Source: RHLJ01 sp965212165
GTDB lineage: Bacteria > Bacteroidota > Rhodothermia > Balneolales > Balneolaceae
Length of the DNA: 64,000 nt
NCBI GenBank assembly: GCA_965212165.1
Contig: OZ243096.1
Location: 992,001-1,056,000 of the forward strand
Direction of reading: 5' to 3'
This document shows positions 35,719 through 45,551 of the stretch, in pieces; positions within the stretch are counted from its first letter, which is position 1, and every line of letters starts with the position of its first letter. Position numbers and translations under genes: made by a program. Below the pieces are notes generated by a model. That model ran no database searches. It was not told the origin of the DNA and saw nothing but the letters and a program-made list of their open reading frames with translations.

Positions 35719-36992
35719 TGCTACGTTTCTTTCGCTTCATACGCCGTAAACTCATTGAAGAAGACAATATGAGAAAGTATATCATGTATGCCCTGGGCGA
35801 AATTCTTCTTGTGGTGATTGGAATACTTATTGCTCTGCAAGTGAATAACTGGAATCAGGAACGTATTGAAAATGAATTATTATGGGGCTACCTCCAAAAC
35901 ATCAAAACGAATATCGAAGACGATCTTAAAAAAGCACGTGAATTCAATTATGTTTATGATCAGATCGAAAGTGCTACTCCTCAGGTTCTGAAAATAATTG
36001 AAAATAGAGATCTGTCTCTACTAGAGTTGGATATTATAAATAGCCATTTCAGCATTATTTTTGATATGAATGTCTACAATGTAAATACCTCAGGTTTTGA
36101 AGCTCTTAAAAATACTGGGGCCATTGCCGGTATTCAGGGTTCAGATATGGAGACCTTATTAAATTCCTATTATAGAGAAACCAAAGGTATTGAGAAAGAG
36201 CTTCAACGAGCAAGGGATCGGATCGATTACTCTTTACAAGTGCACGGGACTACGGAATGGGGATATACGTTTACGGATTGGTTTAAATTGAATGCTGATA
36301 ACACACACTTCTATAATTTCCGAAATGAATTCCAAAACATGTTATCCTCAAATATTTCACAGGAAATTTTGGCTAGAGCTTATTACAATAATTTTGATCA
36401 ATATTATTCTATAGTGGAACGTGTTGGTAGCATTTTGATCACCTTGATTGAAGAAAAGGAATTAACTACTACTGAAGAAAATATGCGCCTCATTTCCTTT
36501 CTGGATTTTGATACGACCAATGAAGGAATAGATGATGTGGTTGTAAATGGCTCTTACCCCACCTCTCTTAATCTTATCATCGATAGTAGTCAAGGGCTCG
36601 ACGGTATTTCTAGACAGGTAAATACCGACTATCTTACATTTAACTTTAAAGAAAATATTGAGTGGGGGGCTGCTATTTTTGTAGTCGATTCTATAGGAAT
36701 CAGCGCTAACAGACCTAGTAAAGATTTTTCGGGATATAGTGCAGTGGAGTTAGAATTAAGAGGTGATACTAATGGGAAGGAAGTATTTTTTTCCATCAAA
36801 GACAGAGAAGACCCAGATGATGGCTCTGAAACGAGAGTAAAGTTGGAGCTTAACAAAGAATGGACAACATACAGATTCAGTACCAATGAATTTACTACTG
36901 CAGAATTAAGTCAGCTAAATGCAGTGGCCGTTTTTGTGGTCATCTCCGGTGAATCCGTCAAGCTTGATGTTAAAAGAATTACCTATATATAA
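35718..36992 (+). CDS. D21: DUF6090-like membrane protein fused to a carbohydrate-binding-like beta-domain
   Basis: At 424 residues this is the longest copy. Residues 1-245 are a normal family member: RRKLIEEDNMRKYIMYALGE anchor, NNWNQE, motif FEALKNTGAIAGIQG. From about residue 258 a beta-rich domain follows (FLDFDTTNEG, then DFSGYSAVELELRGDTNGKE, then KEWTTYRFSTNEFTTAELSQ and LDVKRITYI). That order (S-G-Y, a central strand pair, W-x-x-Y-x-F, and a last hydrophobic strand) resembles galactose-binding-like or CBM11/CIA30-type sandwiches. The call is by pattern only; ligand binding is not shown. Confidence 0.85.
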   Translation: MLRFFRFIRRKLIEEDNMRKYIMYALGEILLVVIGILIALQVNNWNQERIENELLWGYLQNIKTNIEDDLKKAREFNYVYDQIESATPQVLKIIENRDLSLLELDIINSHFSIIFDMNVYNVNTSGFEALKNTGAIAGIQGSDMETLLNSYYRETKGIEKELQRARDRIDYSLQVHGTTEWGYTFTDWFKLNADNTHFYNFRNEFQNMLSSNISQEILARAYYNNFDQYYSIVERVGSILITLIEEKELTTTEENMRLISFLDFDTTNEGIDDVVVNGSYPTSLNLIIDSSQGLDGISRQVNTDYLTFNFKENIEWGAAIFVVDSIGISANRPSKDFSGYSAVELELRGDTNGKEVFFSIKDREDPDDGSETRVKLELNKEWTTYRFSTNEFTTAELSQLNAVAVFVVISGESVKLDVKRITYI

Positions 36993-37003
36993 GAGGTTCA
37001 ATA

Positions 37004-37807
37004 ATGCTAAGATTCTTCCGCCAAATCCGAAAAAAACTTATGGAACATAATAAAGTTCGTATGTACCTCTTCTATGCTATTGGCGAAATTGCTTTGGTGA
37101 TGATCGGGATATTGCTTGCCCTTCAAGTAAACAACTGGAATGAAAGCAGAAGCAATGCAATACAAGAACAGGTTATCCTTAAGAACTTATATAGCGAAAT
37201 AAAAGCTGAGCAGGATAACTTGATTGAACATATAAAGGGGCAAAACATCTGGGTGGATGATGGAGTTTATATCCTCAGGCACTATGATCAAAATTCAGGC
37301 TTTGTAATTGATACCGAATTATTGAAAAGATTGAATGACCTATTTGTGCGATCAGGGTTTATTCCAACAACTACAACTTTTGAAACTTTAGAAAACACAG
37401 GAAATCTTGATTTGATACAAAATACAGTATTGAAAAACGAACTAGTCAGCTACTATCAATCTGTGTCAAACTTTGCTGATAACACTAAGAATAATAATTC
37501 TGATTTAGTAGATGGTTTGGTGAATCAGAAATTGATTGATCTCACTTTATTTCAACAATCTTTATTTACTGATAAATCTAAAGACCTTATCCCAGCTTTA
37601 GACATGGTACATTATGAAATGGAAACAGATGAAAAAATGATGAAACACCTACAGGATAAATTGTCAGATATTGAGAATATTTCAAAAGTTTTGAATATGG
37701 TTAATTTTAGAATCCTACTAGCTAATGTTCAACTCGATTTCGCAAATCAGCAACTAGAAAGAACAACAGATTTGACTGTCATGATCGAAAATGAAATGCA
37801 GAATTAA
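37004..37807 (+). CDS. D22: DUF6090-like membrane protein
   Basis: A 267-residue copy that returns to the first anchor type, with MEHNK in place of MEQNK (KVRMYLFYAIGEIALVMIG). The motif is TTFETLENTGNLDLIQNTVLK and then LVSYYQSV, in the TF-x-x-L subgroup. A methionine-rich segment (ETDEKMMKHL) lies in the last third. The ending MIENEMQN overlaps the D23 ATG. Confidence 0.9.
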   Translation: MLRFFRQIRKKLMEHNKVRMYLFYAIGEIALVMIGILLALQVNNWNESRSNAIQEQVILKNLYSEIKAEQDNLIEHIKGQNIWVDDGVYILRHYDQNSGFVIDTELLKRLNDLFVRSGFIPTTTTFETLENTGNLDLIQNTVLKNELVSYYQSVSNFADNTKNNNSDLVDGLVNQKLIDLTLFQQSLFTDKSKDLIPALDMVHYEMETDEKMMKHLQDKLSDIENISKVLNMVNFRILLANVQLDFANQQLERTTDLTVMIENEMQN

Positions 37808-38553
37808 TGCTCCACTTCTTTCATCTAATTCGAAGAAAACTTATTGAAGAAAAAAATATGAGAAAATATCTGCTGTATTCTTTGGGTGAAATTTTACTTG
37901 TAATGATCGGGATTCTGCTGGCCCTACAGGTGAATACCTGGAGCCAGAATGTGAATAATAAAAAGGAAGAAGCCTTCTACTACGAAAAACTGAAAGAAAA
38001 CCTTAGGCAGGATACTACGAACATCAATACATCTCTTGTTCAAATTAACAGAGTTGTGGGAACTGTTGATCAAATCATTGAGGAATTCGAAACGAAGGAT
38101 AGTGAAACTCTGGAAGGTGATATTGCCTACGCACTCATTGCTGTTGTGAGTTTTACACCGGAAACATCAACATGGGAAAACTTGAAATCAACAGGTAAGA
38201 TAAACATCATAACTCAACAGGCTGTGATTGATTCACTAACTAGTTATCACAATATCTATACCAATAGCACAAAGCAGTGGATAGATGCCAATAAAGAATA
38301 CGCCAGGAACCATCTTGGTCCTTATTTGATGAGCTTTGATGATATCAGACTTGATTTCAGTTCAGAGGAATCTGGACAGTATTTTGATGTCTTTGAATCC
38401 CAGACACGATCAGTCAGAGACTATAGAAACGACGTTTTTATTCGCAATGCTTTGAAATTTAAACTCACAAATATGACCGGACTGGAAGATCTGCTCCTTC
38501 AAGATTTTGATAGAGCAGTTAGAACACTTGAACTCTTGAATAGAATAAATTGA
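37807..38553 (+). CDS. D23: DUF6090-like membrane protein
   Basis: A 248-residue copy with a tail that swaps arginines for histidines (MLHFFHLIRRKLIEEKNMRK) and NTWSQ in place of NNWNE. The central motif is STWENLKSTGKINIITQ, and PYLMSFDDIRLDFSS follows later, both matching D2 and D6. The opening MLHFFH also resembles the MLHLFH at the start of the captured lipoprotein at 18467. Confidence 0.9.
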   Translation: MLHFFHLIRRKLIEEKNMRKYLLYSLGEILLVMIGILLALQVNTWSQNVNNKKEEAFYYEKLKENLRQDTTNINTSLVQINRVVGTVDQIIEEFETKDSETLEGDIAYALIAVVSFTPETSTWENLKSTGKINIITQQAVIDSLTSYHNIYTNSTKQWIDANKEYARNHLGPYLMSFDDIRLDFSSEESGQYFDVFESQTRSVRDYRNDVFIRNALKFKLTNMTGLEDLLLQDFDRAVRTLELLNRIN

Positions 38554-38554
38554 T

Positions 38555-39304
38555 ATGCTGAGATTCTTCAGAAATATACGAATAAAGCTAATTGAAGAAC
38601 ACAGAACCCGTCAATACCTCTATTATGCGGTTGGAGAAATACTTTTGGTGATGGTTGGTATTTTACTCGCCCTTCAGGTAAATAACTGGAATGAGGAGAA
38701 GAAGAAGAAAGCAGAAATGATCACCTATCATGAGCGATTATCGAAAGATATAGATCGCTTAATGATGGATTTGGAAACATCAAAAGCTCAGGCCGATGAT
38801 AATTATGAAGCAATTACGACTTCCCTGGAAGCTTTAAATTCAGGTGTCATGATTACTGGTCAGGATAGTGTTTTTCGTCATTTTCTAGATACCTATTTCA
38901 AATTTGCTCTAAATATTCAAAAGCTAAATACCTTCGTGGAAATGCAAAGTGCAGGTAAACTTGAACTTATTCAGAATAAAGAACTACTGGATTTGCTGGC
39001 AGATGTAATTGATCGTCAGGATTTCATTGATTCAGTTCATGAAACCTTCCACAAGGATTCTCATCTATCATCTGATTATCTGGATCCATATGTATTATAT
39101 GTATTTGAAAAAGACTCAAGCGGTGAAATGGATTTTGAATTCGATTATAATTTTAAAGCTATGGCAAATGATAGTGTGCTGATCAGAAAGATATCTCGTC
39201 AGGCTATGTTTTGGTATGAGTCGCAGAGATTCATTAATGCTTTTATAAGTCAGGCTGAAAGCTTGAAAGCTTTAATGGATGAAGAACTGGAAAGAATGAA
39301 TTAA
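38555..39304 (+). CDS. D24: DUF6090-like membrane protein
   Basis: A 249-residue copy with the anchor FRNIRIKLIEEHRTRQYLYYAVGEILLVMVG and NNWNEEKKKK. The motif SAGKLELIQNKELLDLLADV is standard. The later region is rich in phenylalanine and aspartate (FEFDYNFKAM). It begins two bases after the D23 stop, and its own stop overlaps D25. Confidence 0.9.
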   Translation: MLRFFRNIRIKLIEEHRTRQYLYYAVGEILLVMVGILLALQVNNWNEEKKKKAEMITYHERLSKDIDRLMMDLETSKAQADDNYEAITTSLEALNSGVMITGQDSVFRHFLDTYFKFALNIQKLNTFVEMQSAGKLELIQNKELLDLLADVIDRQDFIDSVHETFHKDSHLSSDYLDPYVLYVFEKDSSGEMDFEFDYNFKAMANDSVLIRKISRQAMFWYESQRFINAFISQAESLKALMDEELERMN

Positions 39305-40035
39305 TGCTACGTTTCTTCCGCCAAATTCGAAAAAAACTTATGGAACAGAATAAAACACGCTCATACATCTACTATGCGATTGGCGAAATCTTACTAGTAA
39401 TGATCGGGATATTACTTGCACTACAAGTCAATAACTGGAATGAGATCCGAGTTCTACAGTTAGAAGAGCAAAGGATATTAAGCGATATCAAAACGGAGTT
39501 AGTTGAAGCCATTCAATCACGAGAAGAGATTATAGATTTATATCAGGGTAGAAGAGTCAATATTGGATCAGGGCTCAATAAACTATTCTCAGATTCAGAA
39601 CATATGATTTCAAGTGCCGAGTGTTTTTCAATGTTTCAGTCGCATATACTGAGGTGGGATCCTATTAATATTTCAACATTAGAGGAGATTGTAACATCAG
39701 GTAAGATTGGAATCATACAGGACGCATTACTCAGATCTAGCTTAGTACAATTCAGAAATAACTCAATTAGTAATAACTACTTTTTAGGTCAAACTATTTT
39801 TGAAGCCAATGTATTGGTTGATGATTACCCAAACCTAATTATCAGAAATTGGAATAATGAAGAACAAAGGTCAGAATTTGAATGTCAATTTCATCCTATG
39901 AAAGCGAACCGCTTTTTTCTTGCACAATTACAAAGTAATCATGGTAGAATGAGTGCACCCATTGAGATTGCTAGTAATGAATTGGAAATTTTAATGCAGA
40001 TTAAAAAGCAAATAGTTGCTAAGGAGTCAATGTAA
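39304..40035 (+). CDS. D25: DUF6090-like membrane protein
   Basis: A 243-residue copy with the MEQNKTRSYIYYAIGEILLVMIG anchor and NNWNEIRV. The central motif is LEEIVTSGKIGIIQDALLRS. Two cysteines (SSAECFSMF, EFECQFHPM) could pair in the periplasm, which is rare in the family. AAGGAG in the last codons (AKESM) serves the next start. Confidence 0.9.
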   Translation: MLRFFRQIRKKLMEQNKTRSYIYYAIGEILLVMIGILLALQVNNWNEIRVLQLEEQRILSDIKTELVEAIQSREEIIDLYQGRRVNIGSGLNKLFSDSEHMISSAECFSMFQSHILRWDPINISTLEEIVTSGKIGIIQDALLRSSLVQFRNNSISNNYFLGQTIFEANVLVDDYPNLIIRNWNNEEQRSEFECQFHPMKANRFFLAQLQSNHGRMSAPIEIASNELEILMQIKKQIVAKESM

Positions 40036-40793
40036 TGGTACGATTCTTCCGAACTCTTCGCCGCAAACTCATTGATGAACAGAAAACTCGTCACTATATC
40101 TACTATGCCTTAGGAGAAATTATCTTGGTCATGGTGGGGATATTGCTTGCACTACAGGTGAATAACTGGAATGAGCAGCGAAAAGTCATCGCAACTGAAA
40201 AAGTCATTCTGAAAAGTGCAATTGAAAGTATGCGTCAGGATTCTTTGCTTCTTGTTACGGCTTTGGATGAATTGAATAAAATTGATCAGTTACATGAACA
40301 AGTTTTCATGCATGCAAATGGTCAGTTAGCAGCAGAAGACATTGGTAATCTGATGTATCTGAGAAGGTCATTATTATATAATCCTATTACCAAGAATAAT
40401 CACCCAGATCTGGCTAATGAACTAATTAGACAGGACATGAAACAGGAAGTACGTAGCTATTATAAAATGATGGATGATGTTAGGTATGTAGTCTCAAATT
40501 TTAATTCTTTTATGGAAGAGAATGTACGCCCTAAGTTTATTGAAGCCAGAGTCAATAAATTTGGATTTCAATTTTTACAAACTGATGAAATCCCAAATAA
40601 TAATAATCAATTTCTAAGTGGAAGAACCACGATTAATAGAAATGCTTTAATTAGCTATCTGGAAAATGAGGACTTTCAGAATCTGCTTGTGGAAGTAGGA
40701 ACTAAATACACAGTATCGAATAATTCTCTGGAAAGTCTTCAGGACGAAAATGCCGAATTAATCGCAAAATTATTAGGCTATTCAAAGGAGTGA
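40035..40793 (+). CDS. D26: DUF6090-like membrane protein
   Basis: A 252-residue copy with the tail MVRFFRTLRRKLIDEQKTRH and helix YALGEIILVMVGILLALQ. The variable domain matches D13 (LRRSLLYNPITKNNHPDLA, RSYYKMMDDV) and lacks the S/T-G motif. It ends LGYSKE, with AAAGGAG as the ribosome-binding site of D27. Confidence 0.9.
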   Translation: MVRFFRTLRRKLIDEQKTRHYIYYALGEIILVMVGILLALQVNNWNEQRKVIATEKVILKSAIESMRQDSLLLVTALDELNKIDQLHEQVFMHANGQLAAEDIGNLMYLRRSLLYNPITKNNHPDLANELIRQDMKQEVRSYYKMMDDVRYVVSNFNSFMEENVRPKFIEARVNKFGFQFLQTDEIPNNNNQFLSGRTTINRNALISYLENEDFQNLLVEVGTKYTVSNNSLESLQDENAELIAKLLGYSKE

Positions 40794-40801
40794 TAAAAAA
40801 A

Positions 40802-41557
40802 ATGCTACGTTTCTTCCGCCAAATCCGAAAAACGCTTATGGAACAGAATAAAACTCGCAGTTACCTCTTCTATGCAATTGGGGAAATCGCTCTAGTAATG
40901 ATTGGAATATTACTTGCATTGCAGATTAATAATTGGAATGAGCTTAGAAAACAAGGGTTGGAGGAAAAAGCACTCTTGGAAAGGCTACAATCAGAGTTTA
41001 TTCAAAATCAGTCATCACTGGAGAAGGAGATAGCTAATTACGAATGGATTATGGATGAGATGAATTTTCTTCTTAGTCATACAGGAACAAATCCTGAACC
41101 CATTGCTGAATTCAGATTCGATACGGCTTTCACTCGTGTTTCCTGGATTCCCAGATATTCACCTTTTAGAGGAACAATAAATTCAATTATAAATTCAGGT
41201 AAAATCGGAATTATTGAAAATGAAAGGTTGAACTCATTATTAACAAATTGGCCGGGTTATTTAGATAAATTGGATTATTTATACCAAATACTTTACGACT
41301 TATCCAAGAATCAACATATGGAATTTCTAATGAATAGATATCCATTTAGAAATGCTGGGGTGAAAACTAATTCAGGAAGTAGTGGTCGCAGTGATTTTAT
41401 ATATGATAAACAGTCTATTTTAAAAGATATCAGGTTTGAGAATATTGTAGAGTTTAAGAAAATTGATTCTGACTACACGCTACAAATATTGAAAGAGCTC
41501 TATGAAAAACAGACTGAGGTGTTAGAGCTCATTGAAATGGAACTTGAGAAAGAATAA
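40802..41557 (+). CDS. D27: DUF6090-like membrane protein
   Basis: The family start MLRFFRQIRKTL is the ATG at 40802; a GTG at 40790, overlapping D26, would add only MIKK. The protein has 251 residues, the anchor MEQNKTRSYLFYAIGEIALVMIG and NNWNELRK. The region RGTINSIINSGKIGIIENERLNSLLTNW puts it with D8 and D30. Its stop overlaps the ATG that opens the metallohydrolase reading frame. Confidence 0.9.
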   Translation: MLRFFRQIRKTLMEQNKTRSYLFYAIGEIALVMIGILLALQINNWNELRKQGLEEKALLERLQSEFIQNQSSLEKEIANYEWIMDEMNFLLSHTGTNPEPIAEFRFDTAFTRVSWIPRYSPFRGTINSIINSGKIGIIENERLNSLLTNWPGYLDKLDYLYQILYDLSKNQHMEFLMNRYPFRNAGVKTNSGSSGRSDFIYDKQSILKDIRFENIVEFKKIDSDYTLQILKELYEKQTEVLELIEMELEKE

Positions 41558-44058
41558 TGCTCCGCTTCTTCCGTCAAAAACTAAAACCAATTATGAAAAC
41601 AATTTTCTTAGTAAGATCCATTCATAGATTAATTTCTATACTATTTATAAGTGTACTCCTGACACCCTTTGTACAAGCCCAATGGACAAACCACTATGAG
41701 AAACTAGACGATTTCGGACATCATGTGTATCTAGAACAGCATGAGCTGCCCATTCTTTCATATGGAACCATTGATCCAGCTCCGGGTCCCTACGGTGAAA
41801 AATTGGCTTTTGCAGCACAGGGTTGGATATGGCTTATGGATCTCAGTACCGGAGTAGCAAACAGGCTCACCAAGGGATCAAGTGTGGATAGTCGTCCAAG
41901 ATGGTCACCTGATGGTACACATATAGCTTTTGTTAGAGATTCCGGTGATAATACTTCCATAGTAATAATCGAAGTTCAAAGCGGAAAAGAACAGCTTATT
42001 GATACCCCAGCTATAGAATTGGATCCCGAGTTTTCCAACGACGGGAAGTACTTGTTTTATACTACCGGCGAAAGTGGTAGTCTCGAACTTAGACGACGAA
42101 ATCTTTTAACTTCTACTGATGACACTCTTACAAAGTTAAGACAGGTAGTACGTAATGTACGAATGTTACCCGATGGTAATGGCATTTTATACCTGCACGG
42201 TAGTGGTGCACATCGTGTTTTAAGAGAACGTAATTTTGTTACCGGAACCGATGAAATTGCTCATTCTGAAACGCTTACATACCACCTCACTGCTGATACG
42301 CATCCCGCAGAGCGCTTGATTGTTTATTCTGCACCCATCGATAATGACTATCATCTCTGGACGATGGATCTGGATGACCCTAGGGTAAAACACCGATTAA
42401 CAGATGGTAACCCTTTTGCATTAACACCAGCTTTCAGTGCAGATGGTGATGAAATTTTTTATGTGGAACTGGATGAAAACCGTCAGTTTCAATTGATGCG
42501 TCTTGGAACCTATGGTGGAACTCCTGAACGGGTTGAGGTGAAAAGCTGGAATTTTGGAATTCCAACCGGAAGTCTCCAACTGAACTTAAGCAATGAGGAA
42601 GGGGAATCTATAACGGCTCGTGTTTCAATTGTGCATTCAGATGGACATCCAGTCTCATACTCTGAAGATGCTACCTATTTCGATCCACAGACTGGGCGAT
42701 ATTATTTTTATGTGGAGGGTAGCGCAGAATTCACACTTCCAGAAGGTCATTATACTGTTCTGACTGCTCGTGGACCTATGTCTCCTCTAGTTGAAACCGA
42801 AGTACGGGTCAGAAATAATAATACTGCGCAAGTCGAACATACCATATCTAAAATTTGGGATGCCAGCGCAGCGGGCTATACCTCAGCTGATCACCACGTT
42901 CACCTAAATGGAGATGGCCATCATAGAGCAACGCACCAAGATGCACTTCGCTTGATGGCGGGAGAGTCTTTGGATCAGCTGGCACCGATGTCATGGAACC
43001 GATGGGAGCGTCGTATAGACCGTAAGATTGTTGGCAAGGAGACTACTGTTAACGGACGCACCGTTCTTCAAGGGCAGGAAGTTCGTTCTCATTTCCATGG
43101 ACATATTGGATTGTTAAACGTAAAAGTTCCATTTGCTCCTTGGTTCTTTGGTCCTAGTAATCCTACGCTGGGCGATCCGGACCTGACGAATGGAGATGTC
43201 TTCGCCTTTGCAGAAAAATCTGGTGCCTTTCCGACCTATGTACACCCAGTAGGAACAGATCAGGACCCATTTACATATCTTGAAGAAGGTCCTATTCCGA
43301 TTGAACTGATTTCGGATGGTGTGCTTGCAGAACGCATGGGTATTGAATTGGTATGTGCTTGGACAAGTCCGCTTGGGAATGCAGAAGTCTGGTATAGATT
43401 ACTCAATATTGGTAAACCAATTGCTGCAATGTCGGGCACTGACGGATGGGTGGACTTTCACCGTACACCAGCAATGGGAACAGGACGGAATTATGTTCGA
43501 ACATCTACTATGAACCCCTCAGCTACAGAAGTTATCGAAGCTGCTGCTGCCGGAAAAGGATTCTTGACTACCGGTCCTGCACTGATGTTTGAAGTGGGTG
43601 ATGATGGTGCACGTCCCGGTGATGTAACTACTGCAGGACAACAGAAATGGGAACTTACATTGGCTAGCACTACCGATGTACAAATTCTAGAAATTCTGAT
43701 TAATGGAACCGTGGTTCAACAACTTGAAGGGGTGAGCGCCGGTGAATCTAAAACCATAACTGGAGAAGTTGATCTGCCCGAAGGTGGCTGGATCGCGGCC
43801 CGAGCCTATGCCGAAAATCAGAAAGGTGATTCCTGGCCTAGTATGCATGCCCGCCCTTTCGTACACTCCTCACCAATCTGGATCGGTGAAATTGGATCAA
43901 CGGACAAAACAGCTAGTGCAGCTGCAGCAGCTGACTTGATTCGAGCTATAGATGCATCTGAAATGATGGTTCGCAGAGCGTATGGAGATACCGAGACGCC
44001 ACGTATTTATGCCCGTTTTGATGAAGCCCGTGCAAGGTTAAGAGGGATGATGGAATGA
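41557..44058 (+). CDS. Exported beta-propeller + PHP-type (CehA/McbA-like) metallohydrolase, captured in the array
   Basis: The frame opens with a D-family start (MLRFFRQ) and then KLKPI before MKTIFLVRSIHRLISILF, which is a typical signal peptide ending VQAQ. The original start is probably the ATG at 41593 (821 residues). Residues 70-330 carry TolB/PD40 propeller repeats (RPRWSPDGTHIAFVRD, DPEFSNDGKYLFY). The second half has a PHP-like metal-binding set: SADHHVHLNGDG, HGHIGLLN, TYVHPVG and SGTDGWVDFHR. A periplasmic hydrolase is expected; the substrate is unknown. The coding sequence is unrelated to the array, its GC content appears higher than its neighbours, and its stop overlaps D28 (ATGA). 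Confidence 0.85.
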   Translation: MLRFFRQKLKPIMKTIFLVRSIHRLISILFISVLLTPFVQAQWTNHYEKLDDFGHHVYLEQHELPILSYGTIDPAPGPYGEKLAFAAQGWIWLMDLSTGVANRLTKGSSVDSRPRWSPDGTHIAFVRDSGDNTSIVIIEVQSGKEQLIDTPAIELDPEFSNDGKYLFYTTGESGSLELRRRNLLTSTDDTLTKLRQVVRNVRMLPDGNGILYLHGSGAHRVLRERNFVTGTDEIAHSETLTYHLTADTHPAERLIVYSAPIDNDYHLWTMDLDDPRVKHRLTDGNPFALTPAFSADGDEIFYVELDENRQFQLMRLGTYGGTPERVEVKSWNFGIPTGSLQLNLSNEEGESITARVSIVHSDGHPVSYSEDATYFDPQTGRYYFYVEGSAEFTLPEGHYTVLTARGPMSPLVETEVRVRNNNTAQVEHTISKIWDASAAGYTSADHHVHLNGDGHHRATHQDALRLMAGESLDQLAPMSWNRWERRIDRKIVGKETTVNGRTVLQGQEVRSHFHGHIGLLNVKVPFAPWFFGPSNPTLGDPDLTNGDVFAFAEKSGAFPTYVHPVGTDQDPFTYLEEGPIPIELISDGVLAERMGIELVCAWTSPLGNAEVWYRLLNIGKPIAAMSGTDGWVDFHRTPAMGTGRNYVRTSTMNPSATEVIEAAAAGKGFLTTGPALMFEVGDDGARPGDVTTAGQQKWELTLASTTDVQILEILINGTVVQQLEGVSAGESKTITGEVDLPEGGWIAARAYAENQKGDSWPSMHARPFVHSSPIWIGEIGSTDKTASAAAAADLIRAIDASEMMVRRAYGDTETPRIYARFDEARARLRGMME

Positions 44059-44792
44059 TCCGTTTCTTCCGCCAAATCCGAAAAACCCTCATGGAACAAA
44101 ATAAAACACGTACCTACCTTATCTATGCCGTCGGCGAAATCGCCCTTGTAATGATTGGGATATTGCTAGCCCTTCAGGTGAACAATTGGAATGAGGAACG
44201 TATTGAATACGAGCAAGAAAAATTACTAATAGATAACCTCAACGAGGAATTTTCTGAGAATCTAAGTATTTTAGAAAAGGATATTCTACGCTTAGATTCT
44301 GTAATTGTAGGTATGGAATACTTGCTTCAAGTTATGCATGATGGACCCGGCTCAATGACAATTCTTGAATTTGAACAGCTTCTTGCAAGCACGTTCAAAA
44401 CCCCAAACTGGATACCCAGTTCTTTCATAATGGAAGAAATCAAGAATTCGGGGGGCTTTTCGAGACTTAAAAATCCTCAATTGAAAAGATATCTATTTAA
44501 ATGGGAAAGAGAATATATATCATTGACGGATACAAAAGACTCCTATTTCGAGTATGCAAGTGATTATATCGATTATCTTACCGAGTATGGGTCAGTAAGG
44601 AATTTGGATGTTATCAATGGTAGCATTCCTTCCCTAAAACGATCAACGATTACAACCAATGATCTTTCATTGCTAAGGAATCCACAATTCGAGAACCGTA
44701 CCGATAACTTTTATTTTCTCGCTAATTCTCTAAGGAAAGCATATATAAGGGCTATGGAAAATATCAATAACATTTTAGAGCAAACGAAATAA
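44055..44792 (+). CDS. D28: DUF6090-like membrane protein
   Basis: A 245-residue copy whose ATG overlaps the metallohydrolase stop by four bases. The tail MIRFFRQIRKTLMEQNKTRT has Ile instead of Leu at position 2, a consequence of the ATGATC junction. The motif is EEIKNSGGFSRLKNPQLKRY, followed by LFKWEREYISL. It pairs with D3 in its variable domain (see the shared YLTEYGSVRNLD-type segment). Confidence 0.9.
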   Translation: MIRFFRQIRKTLMEQNKTRTYLIYAVGEIALVMIGILLALQVNNWNEERIEYEQEKLLIDNLNEEFSENLSILEKDILRLDSVIVGMEYLLQVMHDGPGSMTILEFEQLLASTFKTPNWIPSSFIMEEIKNSGGFSRLKNPQLKRYLFKWEREYISLTDTKDSYFEYASDYIDYLTEYGSVRNLDVINGSIPSLKRSTITTNDLSLLRNPQFENRTDNFYFLANSLRKAYIRAMENINNILEQTK

Positions 44793-44794
44793 TC

Positions 44795-45550
44795 ATGCTC
44801 CGCTTCTTCCGCCAAATCCGAAAAAATCTTATGGAACAAAATAAAACACGTGCATATATATTTTATGCCATCGGTGAGATTGCCTTAGTGATGATTGGGA
44901 TTTTGTTGGCATTGCAGGTTAACAATTGGAATGAAGAGCGTAAATCAACAAGAGAGGAAATTAGAATATTGACTAGCTTAGTTGAAGATCTGGAACAAGC
45001 ATCACTGGAGTCAGAGCGGCAAATAAAGCTGGAGCAAAATTCTGTTAGTACTTTAAAGATGCTACTTACTGATTCTCCTGAAAGAGAGCTTTTTTTCAGT
45101 AACCCAAAAGCAGACTCACTGTTTTATGCTCCGCTAATGTCGTTGCAGACAGAAATACCAGTTATTCAAACATACGCAGATTTAAAATCTTCGGGTCAAG
45201 TATCATTAATAAATAATGATCTGATTAGAAAACGTCTAGCGTTGCTTGAAAACTCCTTAATAGAACTTTATGGCCAAACACAGGATAATATGATGGTGCA
45301 ACAATTAAATGTAGATAAAATAGGAATCCAAAAGGTTGATTTAACTCGAATACTTCCTTCAGCAAGACCAGTTTCCTATTCAATCACACCTTTTAGTACT
45401 AATAACTATAGAGAACTTCTTAATGACCAAGAATTTATAAATGTCCTGACTTTGAAATTAATAGTTTCAAATGGAAATTTAATCTATCGAAAAGAACTGG
45501 ATGAAAAAATAAGTTCATTGATTAGCCTGATTAATCAAGAATTGGAATAA
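44795..45550 (+). CDS. D29: DUF6090-like membrane protein
   Basis: A 251-residue copy with the anchor MEQNKTRAYIFYAIGEIALVMIG and NNWNEERK. The motif reads TYADLKSSGQVSLINNDLIRK. The domain after it contains a proline- and serine-rich turn (RILPSARPVSYSITPF) not seen elsewhere in the set. It ends SLINQELE one base before the D30 start region. Confidence 0.9.
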   Translation: MLRFFRQIRKNLMEQNKTRAYIFYAIGEIALVMIGILLALQVNNWNEERKSTREEIRILTSLVEDLEQASLESERQIKLEQNSVSTLKMLLTDSPERELFFSNPKADSLFYAPLMSLQTEIPVIQTYADLKSSGQVSLINNDLIRKRLALLENSLIELYGQTQDNMMVQQLNVDKIGIQKVDLTRILPSARPVSYSITPFSTNNYRELLNDQEFINVLTLKLIVSNGNLIYRKELDEKISSLISLINQELE

Positions 45551-45551
45551 A

